Positions 1 to 13,007 are shown, counted from the stretch's first letter. The stretch is DNA of 64,000 nucleotides from Sternotherus odoratus (GCA_032164245.1 JAVMKO010000006.1:39334319-39398318), one strand, 5' to 3'. The notes: generated from the sequence alone by a model not told the origin. Program-made: numbers and translations.

Positions 1-560
1 TCGCTACACTTTTCCCCCATTTCCTCTGATCAGCAAGATGCTGGAAAAGATAAAGACTGACATGGCCCAGGTCCTGCTGATCGCTCCAGAATGGCCCTGG
101 CAGCATTGGTTCGGGACCCTCACGAGCCTGGTGATTGCCCAGCCGCGGCTGTTGCCGTCTCACCTGGACTGGGGCCGCCTCCTCCATCCCAACCCAGCAG
201 TCCTCCACTTCACAGCATGGCTGCTCAGTGGTTAGGTAGAGAGGAAAGGACATGCTTAGAAGGGGCCATCGTGTCCTGGAGAGCAGACGACCCTCCACAC
301 GCCATGCCTATTGGCAAAGTGGGCACATTTTTCCTCATGGGCAACTGAGAAAGGGGGTCTCCCCAGTGGCTGCCCTGATCCAGCTGATCCTGGACTATCT
401 CCTGGCTCCCTCATCCATCAGGGTGCACCTCACGGCCATCTCGGCCTTCTACCCACCGGTACAGGGCTACAATGTTTTCTCACGCTCTGACAGGCTGGTT
501 CCTCAGGGGAAATTTGACTTATCTGTTTCAACACAACATCTTATTTAAGCAGTCTTAGTG
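1..560 (+). mobile_element. DIRS retrotransposon fragment (RNase H to recombinase N-terminus)
   Basis: Three overlapping + frames between 38 and 548 carry broken coding remnants. First comes a stretch reading roughly AQVLLIAPEWPWQHWF, typical of the region just after RNase H in vertebrate DIRS elements. Then, in another frame near 390-480, comes SSIRVHLTAISAFYPPVQGY, which resembles the N-terminus of the DIRS tyrosine recombinase. The frame changes and stops show it is dead. The left end lies outside the window and the right end is not sharply defined. The family assignment is from motif recognition only. Confidence 0.65.
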
Positions 561-2413
561 TATATCACACAGCTGTACTTTTTGTGTTAAATACAAACTG
601 CTTGAGTTTCTCTCTGGCCTCCATATTGTCACCAGAATAAACTTAATAAAAATTCAACCTTACGTAAGGTAGCTGGATATTTCACATTCTTAGTGCAATA
701 TGAATAAATTATTTTTGTTTTTCCCCATCCATAGGCACCAAGAGTAGAAGCGCAAGTTCTATTGGGATCTCTGGTCTGCTTTCCCAACTTGTATTGTGAA
801 TTGCCAGCTCTACACCCAAACACTCCTGACATAGTTGTGTCACATTTCACAGATGTTAAGGTGGGAATATTGAGAACTTGTGTATGGTATTGCAGCTACC
901 AAGTTGTCTTGTTTTAGTAGTATAATGTTCCAGGTAATTTGTACTAATATTTAGACTTTCTAATGTGTTTATATATTTGTATGTAGAGAACAAGATTTAA
1001 GTCCATAAAATTTGTCAAAATAAGCTTTAAATTTCTAAAAATGTAATTATTTTGAAATTACTTTTGACCAACAAAAACCATCAGAAGCGTCTGCATAATG
1101 TTCCTAAAAGTAAATGTGCATTATTTTGACCATTTTGTATGCTTGGTCATTGCGATCACTTGAAAAGTTTCTCAGCTTTAAACAGCTCAGAAAGAAAAGA
1201 AGACTTGAAGTTTCTAGATGCTCTATTAATTCCACCTTCAGTTTATTTTCTTAGGGGCAGCCAAAAGCCCCTATGTGCACCTTTCTGGTGGCCACAATAC
1301 AAAAAATCAGGGAGACTCCAGCACATGAAGTTTGGCTCTGTGACAGCTTAGCATAGCTGAGGCAGTCTGGGTCATGGATCTGTGTACTGCTGAAGTACTT
1401 AAACTGGGGGTCGTGGAATGTATTCTGTGGTGGGGTGTGAGATGCTTTAGGGAAAAAGAACTTGCTGTACATTTTACCCACAGCAGTGAATAATTATCAA
1501 ACTGATTCCTCCAGACATATCAGGGCCTCAGAAAGCGCTGTACATTTGACTCTAAATGGCACTGTGCATTTTGACGGATTTCTAAGCTTGCATAGCATTA
1601 TACAAAGTCATTGCCTCCTGTACACTAACCCATGTGCTACAATGAAGTGTGCACATTTAATTCCAAGCATCAACCACAATCACAGTTTTACTTTTGCTCT
1701 TATTACAATGTATCATTGGCTGCTAAATTCAACAGAAAAAAAGAAACTCAAGTGAAAACTAAAGAAGTTGAAACTGGTTTAAGTGAAGCACCATCGCTGC
1801 ATAATTATATATCTATATATATCTATATATATATCAATATATATCTATATCTATCTATATATATATATATAGATATCAATATATCAGTATATGTACTTGT
1901 GTGGTAGGAAGTGGGAAGGGCATAAACAACTACACACACAAACGGCGGAGCCATGATCAAATAAGTTTGAGAACCATTAGTCCACTATCTCTCCAACTAT
2001 AGGAATCCTGCAGATTGCTGCCCCTGCTTCCTATATCAAGGGTGGAACAATGTCTGTGGAGCTGCCTCACACCTTAACCACTGTTTAGAAGTAAATTTAG
2101 TTGTCTGCACAAAGCCTGTTTACTTGGGCTTTATGGAAGGTGAATTTTACAAGTAAGAACATTTGGTCCTCTTGACTAGCAGAATGACCTCACCACACAT
2201 TAAGCAGTGGGAGCCATTGTCTGGCTTGTAAGAAAAAATGTGTGACCCTTTTAAGCCTGGATAACCAGTCTGATTAATTAAAGAGCCGTTCGCTTGAGAC
2301 ACAGCAAAAGAATATACCTGTGTATTCTATAGCAGAGCCCTTATATTTTTCTAACGATTTTTGTGGAGACATTTCTGATAATTGAGTTTTAACATTTTCA
2401 TCTTTTGTTTTAG
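561..2413. other. RALGAPA1 intron, mostly unremarkable
   Basis: This AT-rich stretch leads to the exon A acceptor. Apart from the microsatellite at 1807-1893, and a short segment around 1350-1450 that looks like decayed repeat, I recognise no gene, RNA or intact mobile element. The open frames here are short and lack coding character. Confidence 0.6.
1807..1893. repeat. TATATC/TA-rich microsatellite
   Basis: The stretch is made of imperfect ATATCTATAT and TA units with some ATATCA variants. It is simple-sequence DNA within the intron. Confidence 0.9.
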
Positions 2414-2472
2414 GAACTCACGATCAAAACTATATTAAGCTCTGCAAGAGAGGAACCATCTGGTCCGGCACG
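2414..2472 (+). CDS. RALGAPA1: RALGAPA1 exon A (internal exon)
   Basis: This 59-nt exon encodes 19 codons (E-L-T-I-K-T-I-L-S-S-A-R-E-E-P-S-G-P-A) plus two bases of an Arg codon completed by exon B. It has a pyrimidine-rich acceptor ending in TTTTAG before 2414 and a GTAGGT donor at 2473. The residues SAREEPSGPAR continuing into [15 protein letters not shown] match the helical-repeat region of the Ral GTPase-activating protein alpha-1 subunit. This part of the protein is outside the catalytic domain and is thought to serve the complex with the beta subunit (family knowledge). Earlier exons lie upstream of the window. Confidence 0.88.
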
Positions 2473-2878
2473 GTAGGTCATACTTTAACAAGTGATGAAA
2501 GGCTGCCATATTATTGGAGGCTCTTTAATAATTACAATACATTAAAGTAGATACATTGTAATCTAGGTTTTCCTTTTAGTGCTTGTCCTTATATTCCACT
2601 AATTCTGCACGTGCACCCTGCACACTTTTGCCAGCAGTATCTGCTTGGGTTTACATCTGCACCCTGAGAGCCCTCATGCCTTTGTCCAGAGACATAAATG
2701 GCAGGATGACCCCAACCGCTCCACATTTTTCTCACACCCTTTGGCTTTGCATCAGAACTTTGCAATATCCAAGTCCTCACTGAATTTCGCAGTGTTTGAG
2801 CTCTTGCTAACTGGACAGACTCCTAATTGTTTATAAATAGTTCTAGGTAGTGATTGTTCGGTAGTTGTTAATTTAGTG

Positions 2879-3900
2879 CAGAGGTGGGCAAACTATGGCC
2901 CACAAACTACTTCTGGCCCATCAGACTTTATCTGGCCTTCGAGCTCCTGCCAGGGAGTGGGGTCAGGGCCTTGCCTCGCTCCTTCGACACTCCCACCTCA
3001 GAGCAGGTTCAGGGGCTTGCCCTGCTCTGCCTGGCACTCCCCAACCCCCGACTCACAATTCTCTTGATGAGTACTGTCTTCTGACATGCATAGCCACAGT
3101 GCGTAGGCTTGACTTCACTACACTTTTTCCAAGATCGTAACCCGGCCCCATGTGGCAGTCTCCCCCACATAAGTCATTCCCCCCCGCCCTCCCGCACAAG
3201 GCACCCAATGCCTTCCTGGTCTCCTACAGCCCCACCCTCGACAGCCTTGAAACCACCAGGGGCTGCACCATCCCAGCTACGGTGCCGTGACGGTACCTGG
3301 TATGGCCTCCTTGGTGTTACTGTTGGCAGGGCCTCTAGGAGTCTCCAAAACTGCCCCGATAGAGCCCTCCTCCTCTTCCCTTCCCCCCCCCCCCCATGCC
3401 ACACTTCATGAGTCCTCCCTCCCTCAATCTTGGTAACATCCTATATTATAAAAGACTAGAGAAGTGGTGTGTGAAGCTGTCATGCACAGTAGAGACGGCC
3501 CGGACGAACAGCATGCTGGGAGGTGTAGTTCGGCAGCACAACATGGCTGCCGCGCGTGTGCTGCCACGAGGGAAGCAGGGTCTGGATTAGGGGCTCGGGG
3601 AGCACGGGCAGGAGGGTGGCTGGGCGCAGGAGGCGCGGGCAGCGAGCCAGGAGAGGGGGCAGCGAGCTGAGTGAGGGGATGGGGGGGCAGCAAGCCGAGC
3701 GAGGGGATGGGGGGGGAGAGGAGGCTTGGAGTGGGGAGGCGGGGGGGCTTGGAGCGGGGGGGCCCGTTACTGTTGGCCCGTGTCCACGGGCTTTTACACT
3801 AGTTCTTTATAAACCACAACTGCGTTTCCACATTCATGGCCCACCATACAATTTCCATACCCAGATGCAGCCCTCAGGCCAAAAAGTTTGCCCACCCTTG
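2879..3900. mobile_element. Non-autonomous hAT-type DNA transposon with GC-rich core
   Basis: Imperfect terminal inverted repeats are CAGAGGTGGGCAAAC at 2879 and GTTTGCCCACCCTTG ending at 3900. A direct TTTAGTG flanks both sides (2872-2878 and 3901-3907), close to the 8-bp target duplication expected of hAT elements. The interior becomes strongly G-rich between about 3470 and 3780, with GGGGATGGGGG-type runs. There is no transposase frame; the open frames inside are by-products of the base composition. It is an element mobilised in trans. Confidence 0.8.
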
Positions 3901-4272
3901 TTTAGTGAATAGTTTAGTGCAGTGTTGCTTTTTAATTAATTCCTTTAGTTTATCCAGTCTCTGCTATAGCAGAGTAGCAGTGTATGGGGTTTAAGAACTG
4001 TCCTTCATGTCAGTAATGCTCCTCAATGAGCACATCAGATGCCAAATGTGTTTGCGAGAAGGACGTATTGTTGAGAGGTACTCAATTTGTAAATCCTTCT
4101 AAAAAAGAACACAAAAAACTAGGGAGCCACACCCGACAGTGTTCTTTATGGAAAGATCAATACATTCCTCCTCAGATCCAGGAGCAACAAAGGCTGAAAA
4201 CCTTTGAGCAATTATCATGTAAAAATACTCCCATAGTCTCATCAGCCCGCTCCTTTGAGGTGCAAGGAACTA

Positions 4273-4543
4273 AGGGCGTGCCTACAGGGATGTAACTGTA
4301 CCAATGTAGCTCTGCTGCTGTAGTGCCTCAGATGAAGAAGCTGTGTGCCAACGAGAGAGAGCTCTCCCATCAGTGCATTAAAATCACCTCCATGAATAGC
4401 AGAAGCTATGTCAGTGGGAGAAGCTCTCCCACCAACATAATGTGCACACAAGTGCTTATGTCGGTGCAACGTATGTCCCTTGGAGGGGGGGGGAATACTT
4501 GTACCCCTGAGGAGCAAAATGTATGCCAGTGTAGACATAGCCT
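4273..4543. mobile_element. Small inverted-repeat DNA element (MITE)
   Basis: Related ends are AGGGCGTGCCTACAGGG on the left and CAGTGTAGACATAGCCT on the right, which are inverse to each other with mismatches. The interior is non-coding and contains self-complementary words such as GAGAGCTCTCCCA and GAAGCTCTCCCACC. It sits inside the gag-like part of the DIRS relic. The ends belong to the same broad group as other elements here ending in GTGTAGACATA. Confidence 0.55.
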
Positions 4544-4857
4544 AAAGGATCTTCCTCATCAGCTGATAATAGCTGTCCTAGCTAGGGAAGAAAGGAAAAT
4601 TCTAACTCAAAAAAGTATAAAACTCCACATTTACCCTTGGAGAAGGGTAATGCAAGGCCCAGGAAGGGTCCTTCTGCAACCCATGCAGACTCTTGTCACC
4701 AATCCTTAGTACCAGTCTCTTCAGTTCATAAGAAATTACCCTCACCAAAGTGCATAGTACTGACTATTACTGTTCCAATGCAGTCTATTCACTTACCTTT
4801 GGTACCAGAGTTCTTGGTACTGAGGACTTATATGGCATGTAGAGAGTAATCTTTCTT

Positions 4858-5853
4858 TGGGCTGGTCCCCACTAGGGCTTAACGTCGACCTTTGCGATGT
4901 TAAGTCGATATAAACATGTACCCGTCCTCACATGCATGCCATTTGCGTCGATTTAAAGGGACCTCAAAATCAACTTCTGTACTCCTCCCTAATGAGAGGA
5001 GTAGCGCTGAAATCGACCTCTCTGGGTCGATTGTGAACTAGTGAGGACGCATGGGACATTACTGGCCTCCAGAGGCTGTCCCACAATGCTCCATTCTGAC
5101 AGCTCTGGACTGCCTCACTGCTCCACTGTGACCGCTCTGGACAGCGCTCTCAACTCGCTGCTCTGGCCAGGTAGACAGGAAAAGACCCGTTTTCACTAAA
5201 AACGATTGTCAATATACTCTGGACCAGGACTTTGTAATGATTCCAATAACATGCGTTCCCTAGCTCTCTGAGACATTCTAAGCATATTGATGTCAGTCAT
5301 GGTTGCCTGCTTGAAATACGGACTGCAATTAGTAGGGAAACAGCCAGCGAGACAGCCCATAGCGAGAGCAGGACGGGGTTTTGAGCCTACAATCGCACAC
5401 ACACCCCCCTCCCCCCTGCCAGGCTGAACACCCCCTTCCCCCCGCCAGGCTGAACACCTGCCCCCCCCCCCTCCCCACAGCCAGCCGGTAGCCAGCCCGT
5501 GGTGGTTTTTTTTTTGTTTGGGTTCTTTTTTTTTTTTTTTTTTTTTTTTGGAAGTTCGGGTTACAGCGTGCCTGGGTTTTCAGCCTGCAATTGCCCCCCC
5601 CCCCGCCAGACTGAACACCCCCCCGCCCCCTCCCCCACAGCCAGCCCATGGTGCCTGCTGGGGACTCCGGGAACTGTGGGATAGGTACCCACAGTGCAAT
5701 GCTCGCTATGTCGACGCTTGCAAAAGTTGTACGGACAGACACTGTCGACTTGCTGTGCTTTGTGAGGATGCACAAAATCGACTCTATACAGTCTGCTTTA
5801 GAAAATCGACTTAAAGGAAATCGAACTAATGCTGTAGTGAAGACATACCCTTT
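4858..5853. mobile_element. Harbinger-like DNA element, non-coding copy
   Basis: It has inverted ends GGGCTGGTCCCCACTAG (left) and GTAGTGAAGACATACCC (right), flanked by TTT on both sides. The interior carries several TCGA-rich words typical of this turtle family, and near 5100-5170 a segment that also occurs in the copy at 20331. The centre is low-complexity: cytosine runs at 5459-5471 and 5583-5600 and a thymine run near 5526-5549. Open frames on both strands there are compositional artefacts. The Harbinger assignment is inferred from the Myb-like frame of the related copy. Confidence 0.55.
5400..5625. repeat. Low-complexity C-rich and T-rich block
   Basis: Cytosine-rich tracts, each beside a CCAGNCTGAACACC-type repeat, alternate with a long thymine run (about 5526-5549). 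The unit CCGCCAGGCTGAACACC recurs at about 5417, 5443 and 5604, so the block has expanded by tandem duplication of roughly 30-40 bp units inside the transposon. Confidence 0.75.
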
Positions 5854-8075
5854 GATAGCAGTCTCACTATTAGCATTCACTAAGGTACTGTACCCCCTAG
5901 TGGTACTGACTGCTTCCTAGACCTCGGTACTGAGCACACCTGCGATACCAGACAGATATTGCATAGAGGGTATGCCTAGCATCTCTGCCACAATGTCTCT
6001 ACCACTAAAGGAGGAGTGCTCCTTCTCCTACTCAGCTTCTGATAATGGTGTAGAGCCCTCTCCCTCTCATTCCCTGGGATTTAAATACATATATCTCTGA
6101 TTGGGAGTCTGGGTCTCATTATCATTACCCTAGGTTCTGAAGTTCACAGGAACACTATTTCTTGGTATCTTCCACCATGGTCCCCTGCTCCCTAGGCTTT
6201 ACAGGACCCTTCACCTTGGGCTCAATAAGGTTTTCAGCGTGCAAATTGGTCAGCATCTACAACATGTTCCAGGCCTATATCTCCACTTCCACTAATGCAA
6301 AGAATATCACTTAACTATTCAAAAACCAGATGCTTCTGCTGAACATCTAGACTAAGGCTCTGAAGAAGTTAAATGGATGATCTCATTATTCTAGCTCATG
6401 TAATATTGTCATCTCAAATGGCTGTAGTTTTGTTAATGCCTTCTTCATAGCCCGAGGACGACACATCTTTTTGAGCATTGCTCAGCAGAATGGCAGAGGG
6501 ACTTAAGATCCTAGTAGAAGTTGTCAAAGGGAAGTCATACAAGCTCTGTGATATCTTGGATACAGCCATGCCAAGTCGTCTAGCCATGCCTGCTAATGAA
6601 GGCACCTCGTGAAATTGCTCTGGCAGAAACTGGCCTCTCTAGCTTGTAAGCATTTACAGCAACAATATCAAGTACCATCTGCTGGTTTCATACAGTTTTA
6701 TATATATCCTGCTACAAGATCCTTGATGTCTCAGCAGTCCATGAAAAGATGAATAATCAAGGTCCTTCCAAATCTACCACTTGAGATAAGGAGCTTAAAA
6801 AGCATACTTAAGTGCAAAAATTGCTTCTTTGCAAGCCTACAGATGAGAATAGCCAATTTTCTAGCATTACTGGCAAAATTTGACTATTTGAATGATAACT
6901 TCTCCTAATTGCTAATAAAATCCCATAGGACTGCAGAGGGGAAAAAATTAAGTATTTGATTTCAGAGTGGCAACTTGTAACACATCCATCTCTTTAGGCA
7001 GATGTTGATGCATCTGATACCATGGCCAGGACTAAAAAACCTCAGTTGCCATGAGAAGACCATTCTGGCTCCAAGCTTCCCACATTCCTTACAAAGTACA
7101 GGTTATTACAGAAGACCAGTGGTTTGAAGGATATGACTTCCTCATAAGACTAATGAGGCTTTGTGTTCTTTAGAAGTGTATTCATCTACTTTGAAGAGGA
7201 AAGCAGGTAGGCCTCAGTCAACATACTCATATTACCCTTAATTAGAGACCTTCTCAGCCCTCATGAAAGCATCAGAAGTTCCAGAGGAAAAAACTATTAG
7301 CGTCGTCTATATCATCTTCACATTATCTACATCCTTGAGGAAGAGAATTTGCCAAGAGCTTTGTATGACTTCTAGTTGTTCACTTTATTTCCCCCCTTTT
7401 GGAAACCATCTTTTTTATTTTCATCGCATTTGGAGAACCATAACAGACCATAAGGCCATGTGGGTAGTAGAACCAGGATATTCCATTCAATACTATACCC
7501 TTTCCACTTGAATCTTCTCCCTCCTTTTCCGGGGGACGGACCCTGTGACCCTCCACCCTCCATTGGCACACACTACATCAAGAAGTTGAGTTGCTTGTAA
7601 CTTTTGGTGCAATAAAAGAGATTCCAACAGAATTCAGAAGGAAAGGGGTTTACTCCCAGTATTTTCTGATACCAAAGGAAAAGGGGGTCTCTTGGTGAAA
7701 TCTGGATTTAAGACAGCTGAATACCTTCATCTGCAGATTCAGGTTAAAGATGGTAACCCTAGCATCCATGATTCTCTCCCTAGATCCACAGGAGTAGTAC
7801 TCAGCTCTTAACCTTCAGGCTGCCTATTTCTGTATAGATGTCCATAATGCCTACAGAAAATATCTAAGATTTCAAGTGATCAGTTCCCATTATCAGTACG
7901 AGGAATTGCAATTTGGACTGTCAGGGACATCAAGGGCATTCACCAAATTCCTGGCTGTAGTAACAACCTACCTGAGTAATTGATTAGTCATACTTTACCC
8001 ATAGGTCAACAACTGGCTCACCTGAGGCAAGTCTCCTCATTAACTCAGCAGACCTTCCAGCTCTTTGCTTCCCTC

Positions 8076-8760
8076 AGGGATTCAGTCCACTCCTATTCTT
8101 GTAGCTTCCACATATCTCCCCCACCATGATCCAACCCCCTTCCTGCCTTTGAACTTTGTACTCTTCCCCTTCCCTTGATGTACCTGTCAATCGCCACCCA
8201 CATCTCTCCTTCTCAGCTTACTTACTGATTTTGATTCTGCACTATTTTGTAATTGTCTTTCAATTTCCCACATTAGCCTTGCAACTGCAACTTATCGTGT
8301 TAACTTCCCGTTCAGTCATTTCTTCTCCCATCTCCTCTCTTTCATCTCCATGTTTAGTCTTCATCTCTGGGTCATGACTTGCACATGTGAAAATGGCCAC
8401 TTCTTGAATTTTATCTTCACTTAGCAATATTCCTTCCCTGGCCTAGCTGTTGCTGAATTCTTTCTCTGACCATATTTTTTCCTCTCCACTGCCCTTGATC
8501 CTCTCCTTCATCAACACTGACTCTCTAATCAACTCCTTAGACTTCTCCCGCGATAAAGTCCACCCTTCCAAACTTCTGTTCTGTCTTGTACCTCACATCT
8601 GTTTGCTCTACTCATGCTCTAAAGAAAATCGATTTAGATTTCTTCCACTAAGAATCACCATCTCCTCTTTATTGCAAATATATAGTATTAAAACATCCAT
8701 GAGCAAGACCCAAAAAACAAAACTAAACTCGTGAGGTGGTCTTTTTGTTCTGTGTTTGTA
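8076..8760 (+). other. Unclassified pyrimidine-rich block, possibly an old LINE
   Basis: The stretch is rich in CT on the + strand and gives serine/leucine/proline-rich frames with stops. The general character, for example INTDSLINSLDFSRDKVHPS, recalls the linker after the endonuclease domain of L2-type LINEs, but no diagnostic catalytic motif is visible. I treat it as unclassified repeat-like DNA. Confidence 0.3.
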
Positions 8761-11700
8761 CAGCGGGGTACTGGTCCATGACTGAAACTCCTAGGTGCTA
8801 CGATAATACAAATAGTAATAAATAGGTTGTCTTAAAAATCATGAGATTTTAAAAAATACTTGTGTTTTGGTTTTGGTCTGTTTCTTGATTTATTTATTTT
8901 TTAAACCTGCAAAGGGTAGCCTTGACCCACACTTTATGTGTGTTAATTGCAGATTGACTTTTTAATCTGAAAAATATATGCACAATTGAAGGGGTTCTTC
9001 CTTTTCCCCCTGCCCTCACCTGCTTAGCAGGGAACTTCAATTTTACCCTACTCTAGCTTCTGGGATGAAGAATTAAGATTCTTGTAAATTTTAAAAATTA
9101 TTTATATAGCATCTTAAATTAAGGGTTTTATGTTTTTTTTTGTTTGTTTGTTTAGGAAACTGTAGTTATATATTTAATGCATCTTGGAAGGCAGTCCAGA
9201 AATTACTAATAACATATGTTATATAGTTTTTATTGCAGGTAGTTGAGCATTCTTGGAATCTTGAGTTCTTTGAATGTCACTGTAGATCCTGATGTAGGTG
9301 TGCATGTACCTCATGCACATGAGCTTGGACTCTGTTTAATAGCAGTGTTTCTCAGGGCTTCTGATGTGCCCTGTGTGAGGGCATAAAGGACAGAGTGGCT
9401 GCAACCCTCCTTCAGTTCCCTCTTACCACCTCTGGCAGCAAGACAGGATTTGGACTGTCTGACCCTATGCTAATTCATGAAGAAATCTCTTTACCCCTTA
9501 TTGAGATTTTTTTAGTTGGGCATTCTTCCCCTCTCCCTCCCATCCCAAAGGAAGTGAATAAGCAAGGTGAGACCCTCCTGTAATTTACACCAACTATTTG
9601 GTAATAGCAGATTCTAAACCACCAGGGTTTAAATGTTGTACTTCCTGCAATTGTCTGATGCCCTTAATTGTTGGACACAGCAGATGTCATCCCAGAGCTG
9701 AGCTTTGGAAGCCACCTTGCCCCTTTCTATTGAGCATGATTAGAGATTATGGCCGACACATGAGTGCTGGACATCATCACCCTTCCCCATCCCTCTTTTG
9801 GAACTCTTCTCGCAGGAGGAGCCTATTACCAAAAGTGGCTCATTGCTTCATCTATGAGCCATAGAAGAGATTCTGCAGAGGTTAAGAGTGAGAGGCTTCT
9901 ATTCCTGGTATTTCCTTACTCCAGAATAGAAAGGGGATCTTCATCCTATCATAGACCAGAGGAAACTGGCAGATGCATACAGTGCCTGAGGTTCAGGATT
10001 GTAACACTTGCCTCCATTACCCAGTCTTTGCAGGTTCAGGAGTAGTTAATGACTCTTGACTTACAGAATGCATACTTCCATACTGCCATCCATCTGGCCC
10101 ACAGAAATACCTGAGATTTATGGTGGGGCCAAGCCATTCTCAGTACAAGGTACTGCCCTTTGAACTCTGCAGCATTGAGAGGCTTTACAAAAGTGCATCA
10201 TTGTATGTGCACACCTAAGGGAAAAAAATAATCCGTGTATATCCGTATCTAGACAACTAGCTGATCAGAAGCTGATTACATCAGGAAGTTCTCTGACAAA
10301 CTTCAACTATGTGCTACCTCTGTTTGCCATCTGGGCCTCTACAAGATACCATCTCATGACAGAATTTATATAGGCCAGGATAGATTCCATGATGGTGAGA
10401 GCATTCTTACCTCAGGACTGAATCCTGTTGCTTGAGTTGTAAATAAACATGGTGGTATTGCACCTGGCTGTAACACTATGGCCTTGCCTCACATTATTAG
10501 GCCATATGTCTGCATGTACATGCGGGATACCACTTGCCAGACTTCAGCTCACACCTCTACAACTCTGGCTCAGGTCAGTGTACTCCCCTGCGAAGCATCA
10601 GATGAGCAAGAGCTTCAATTCTATGTCATGTCCTTGCAGTGCTGACCAGGCACCCGCATCCCAACAGTGTTTAATAGGGTACTGTCTGTGACCCATCACC
10701 CTCCAGACCATTAATCATAGAAGCATGTGGATCAGGCTGAGAAGCCCACCTGAATCATCTGCAAGTAGAAGAGATGTGGTCCTCAGAGGATGTAAAATGG
10801 CATGAGGGGGTGCCTGCTCTGAAGCAATAACTACCAGAAAGCAATAACTCTGGAACAGGTGCTATCTGCATGACGTAACCCCTAGCCCTGCACCTCTTGG
10901 GAGCCAACAGTGACATGACAGACTTTCTAAGTAGACAGTCTCTCACCAGCCATGAGTGGGCATTGCTGAAATCCATCACCTGCTTGATAGTCCACCAGTG
11001 GGAGAATCCAGTGATCGACCTGTTTCCCATCAAGGACAACATTAATTGCCTAGACTTCTGTTCCACAGGAGACATGAGCCTGGGATGCTTGCCAGACACC
11101 CATCTGCACTGAAATTGAGACATCTTTTATGCCTTCCCATTGATTCTCCTAATCTCCAGGTTGATTGCCACAACCAGTTGAGAATAGGCCAGGCTTATTC
11201 TCATAACTTGTTACTGGCTGAGACATTTCTGGCTGATGGACCTGTCGCAGAAGTTCACGCAACCACTGATCAGGCTCCCAGATTGTCCAGACATGTTTTT
11301 TCAGGGAGATCAGGGTCAAGAATTGCACCCAGAACCGAAATTGTTACCACTGTTGGCATTGATGTTGGCTGGCTGAGCACCTGGAAAAACTGCTCCTCAC
11401 ATGTTTAGGAAATCCTAGTACAAAGCAGAAAACTCTTCATGAGACATACTCCTCCTTCATGTGGAAGAGACCTAAACATGGCCTATACCCACTGCAGCCA
11501 CCCCAGTATTGAAGATTCTGAACTATTTGCTCTAACACTCTGGACTTCTATTTAATTAAGTCAAGGTTCATGTGGCAGCAATATCTTCCTCTAATGCCTT
11601 CGTTCTCAGTCCTCTTTCATCCAACAGTATTCAGGTTCCTTAAAGCTTTGCTGCATGCATATTCATCATTTAGAGTCTCTACTCTCATGTGGGAAATCAA

Positions 11701-12167
11701 CATCATCTTTCTAAAGCTTACAGAAACCCCTTCAAGCCCCTCTTGGGTTTCTCCATCTATCATCTTACATTCTAAATAGTCTTTCTAACGGTTGTCACCT
11801 CAGACAGAAGAATGAACAAGCTTCAGGCACTTGTAGACCCCAAGGTTGTACTGAGATCTCTTGCAAAATTTATCCCCGAAGTGGTTTCTAAGTTCCATTT
11901 AAACCAGTCAATCAACTTACTTGTGTTCTTCTGAAAGCCACATTCCATACAAGTGGAGAAGAAATTCCACAACCTAGAAATATCTAGAGCTCTTCAATAC
12001 TGCATCAACATGACCAAATCTTTCAACTCTCCCAATGTCTACTTCTAACTATTGTTGACTGCTCCAGAGGGTCTGGCCCTTGTGTCACAAAGACTTACAA
12101 AATGGGTAAGTCACTGCCTCCCTGTACTATCAAAAGCGAAAGAGTCTTGTAGCACCTTATCATGAGC

Positions 12168-12195
12168 TTTCATGGGTTAAGACCCACTTCATCAG
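12168..12195 (-). ncRNA. Hammerhead-ribozyme-like core, conserved residues intact
   Basis: Read on the - strand the order is CTGATGA, one extra A, GTGGGT, loop CTTA, ACCCAT, then GAAA. The two 6-base strands pair fully if the terminal G-T wobble is allowed, giving stem II between the two invariant core boxes of a hammerhead ribozyme. Penelope-like elements are known to carry hammerhead motifs near their ends. Stems I and III cannot be assigned with confidence, and the extra A beside the first box is atypical, so activity is unproven. Confidence 0.55.
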
Positions 12196-12720
12196 ATGAA
12201 TGTTGTGGAAATCCCCAGACGCAGGCATAAATATGCAGGCAAGTAAGCAAGGTAAATTCAATCAGTGGGGGTGGTGAAGCCCACTTCAGCAGGTGATCTG
12301 GAGGTGTGAGTGCCCAGAGAGGAGAAACTGCTTTTGTAATTGGTGAGCCATTCACAGCTAATATTAAGTCCAGACCTAATAGTGTCAAATTTGCAGATGA
12401 ACTGGAGCTCAGGACTTTCTCTCTGAAGTCTGGTTTTGAAGTTTTTTTGCTGCAGGATGGCTGTCTTGAGGTCAGCAATTGTATGCCCAGGCAGGTTGAA
12501 GTGTTCTCCTACAAGCTTTTGTATATTGCCATTCCTAATATCTGATTTGTGTCCATTTATCCTTTTACGTAGGGATTGTACACTTTGGCCGATTTACATA
12601 GCAGAGAGGCATTGCTGGCACATGATGGCATATGTTATATTGGTAGATGTGCAGGTGAATGAACCTGTGATGGTGTGGCTGATCTGGTTAGGTCCTGTGA
12701 TGGTGTTGCTGGTGTAGATA

Positions 12721-13007
12721 CAGTAGACTCTCTATTATCCAGGATGATAGGAAAAAAATTAATTCTGGTTAATAAAATCCCGGATAATCAGCGTCCATAG
12801 GAAATATGGGGAGGGGTGGTTGGTTCACTAGCCACCCTGCGCTTGGGGGGAGGGCGTGTTGGTTCACTGGCTGCCTTGCACCCTGGTGGGGTTTTTTTGT
12901 GTGTGTGCGCTTGGGGTGGCAACAAAGCCAGAGCCAGCCCTGCGAGTTGCGCGTAGTTTTTTTTGACATCCTGGTTAATCAAATCCTGGGTAATCGAGAG
13001 TCTACTG
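12721..13007. mobile_element. Tigger-like MITE, copy 1
   Basis: The 287-bp element starts with CAGTAGACTCTC and ends with GAGAGTCTACTG as an inverted repeat. It is flanked on both sides by TA (12719-12720 and 13008-13009), the target duplication of the pogo/Tc1-mariner group. The interior includes GGATGATAGG, GGTTGGTTCAC and GGTTAATC words shared with the copy at 44364. It is non-coding, and interrupts the Penelope-like element between its reverse transcriptase and endonuclease parts. Confidence 0.88.

Larger units (their letters stand above)
3925..8075 (+). mobile_element. DIRS retrotransposon relic, gag-like to reverse transcriptase
   Basis: From about 7560 to 8060 broken + frames resemble a DIRS reverse transcriptase: LNTFICRFRLKMVT-like words, then SALNLQAAYF and YLRFQVISSHYQYEELQFGL with many stops and shifts. 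Upstream, 5890-7540 holds degraded gag-like sequence rich in GGTACTG-type repeats. 3925-4270 may be the gag start, with cysteine-containing words. A small inverted-repeat element (4273-4543) and a Harbinger-like element (4858-5853) interrupt it. The right edge is judged by loss of similarity at about 8075. RNase H and recombinase are missing. The left part is the least certain. Confidence 0.6.

Noticed and set aside
5329..5880. 183-codon open frame on the - strand
   Set aside because: It runs through cytosine and thymine tracts inside a Harbinger-like element; poly-Gly and poly-Lys content reflects simple sequence, not a protein.
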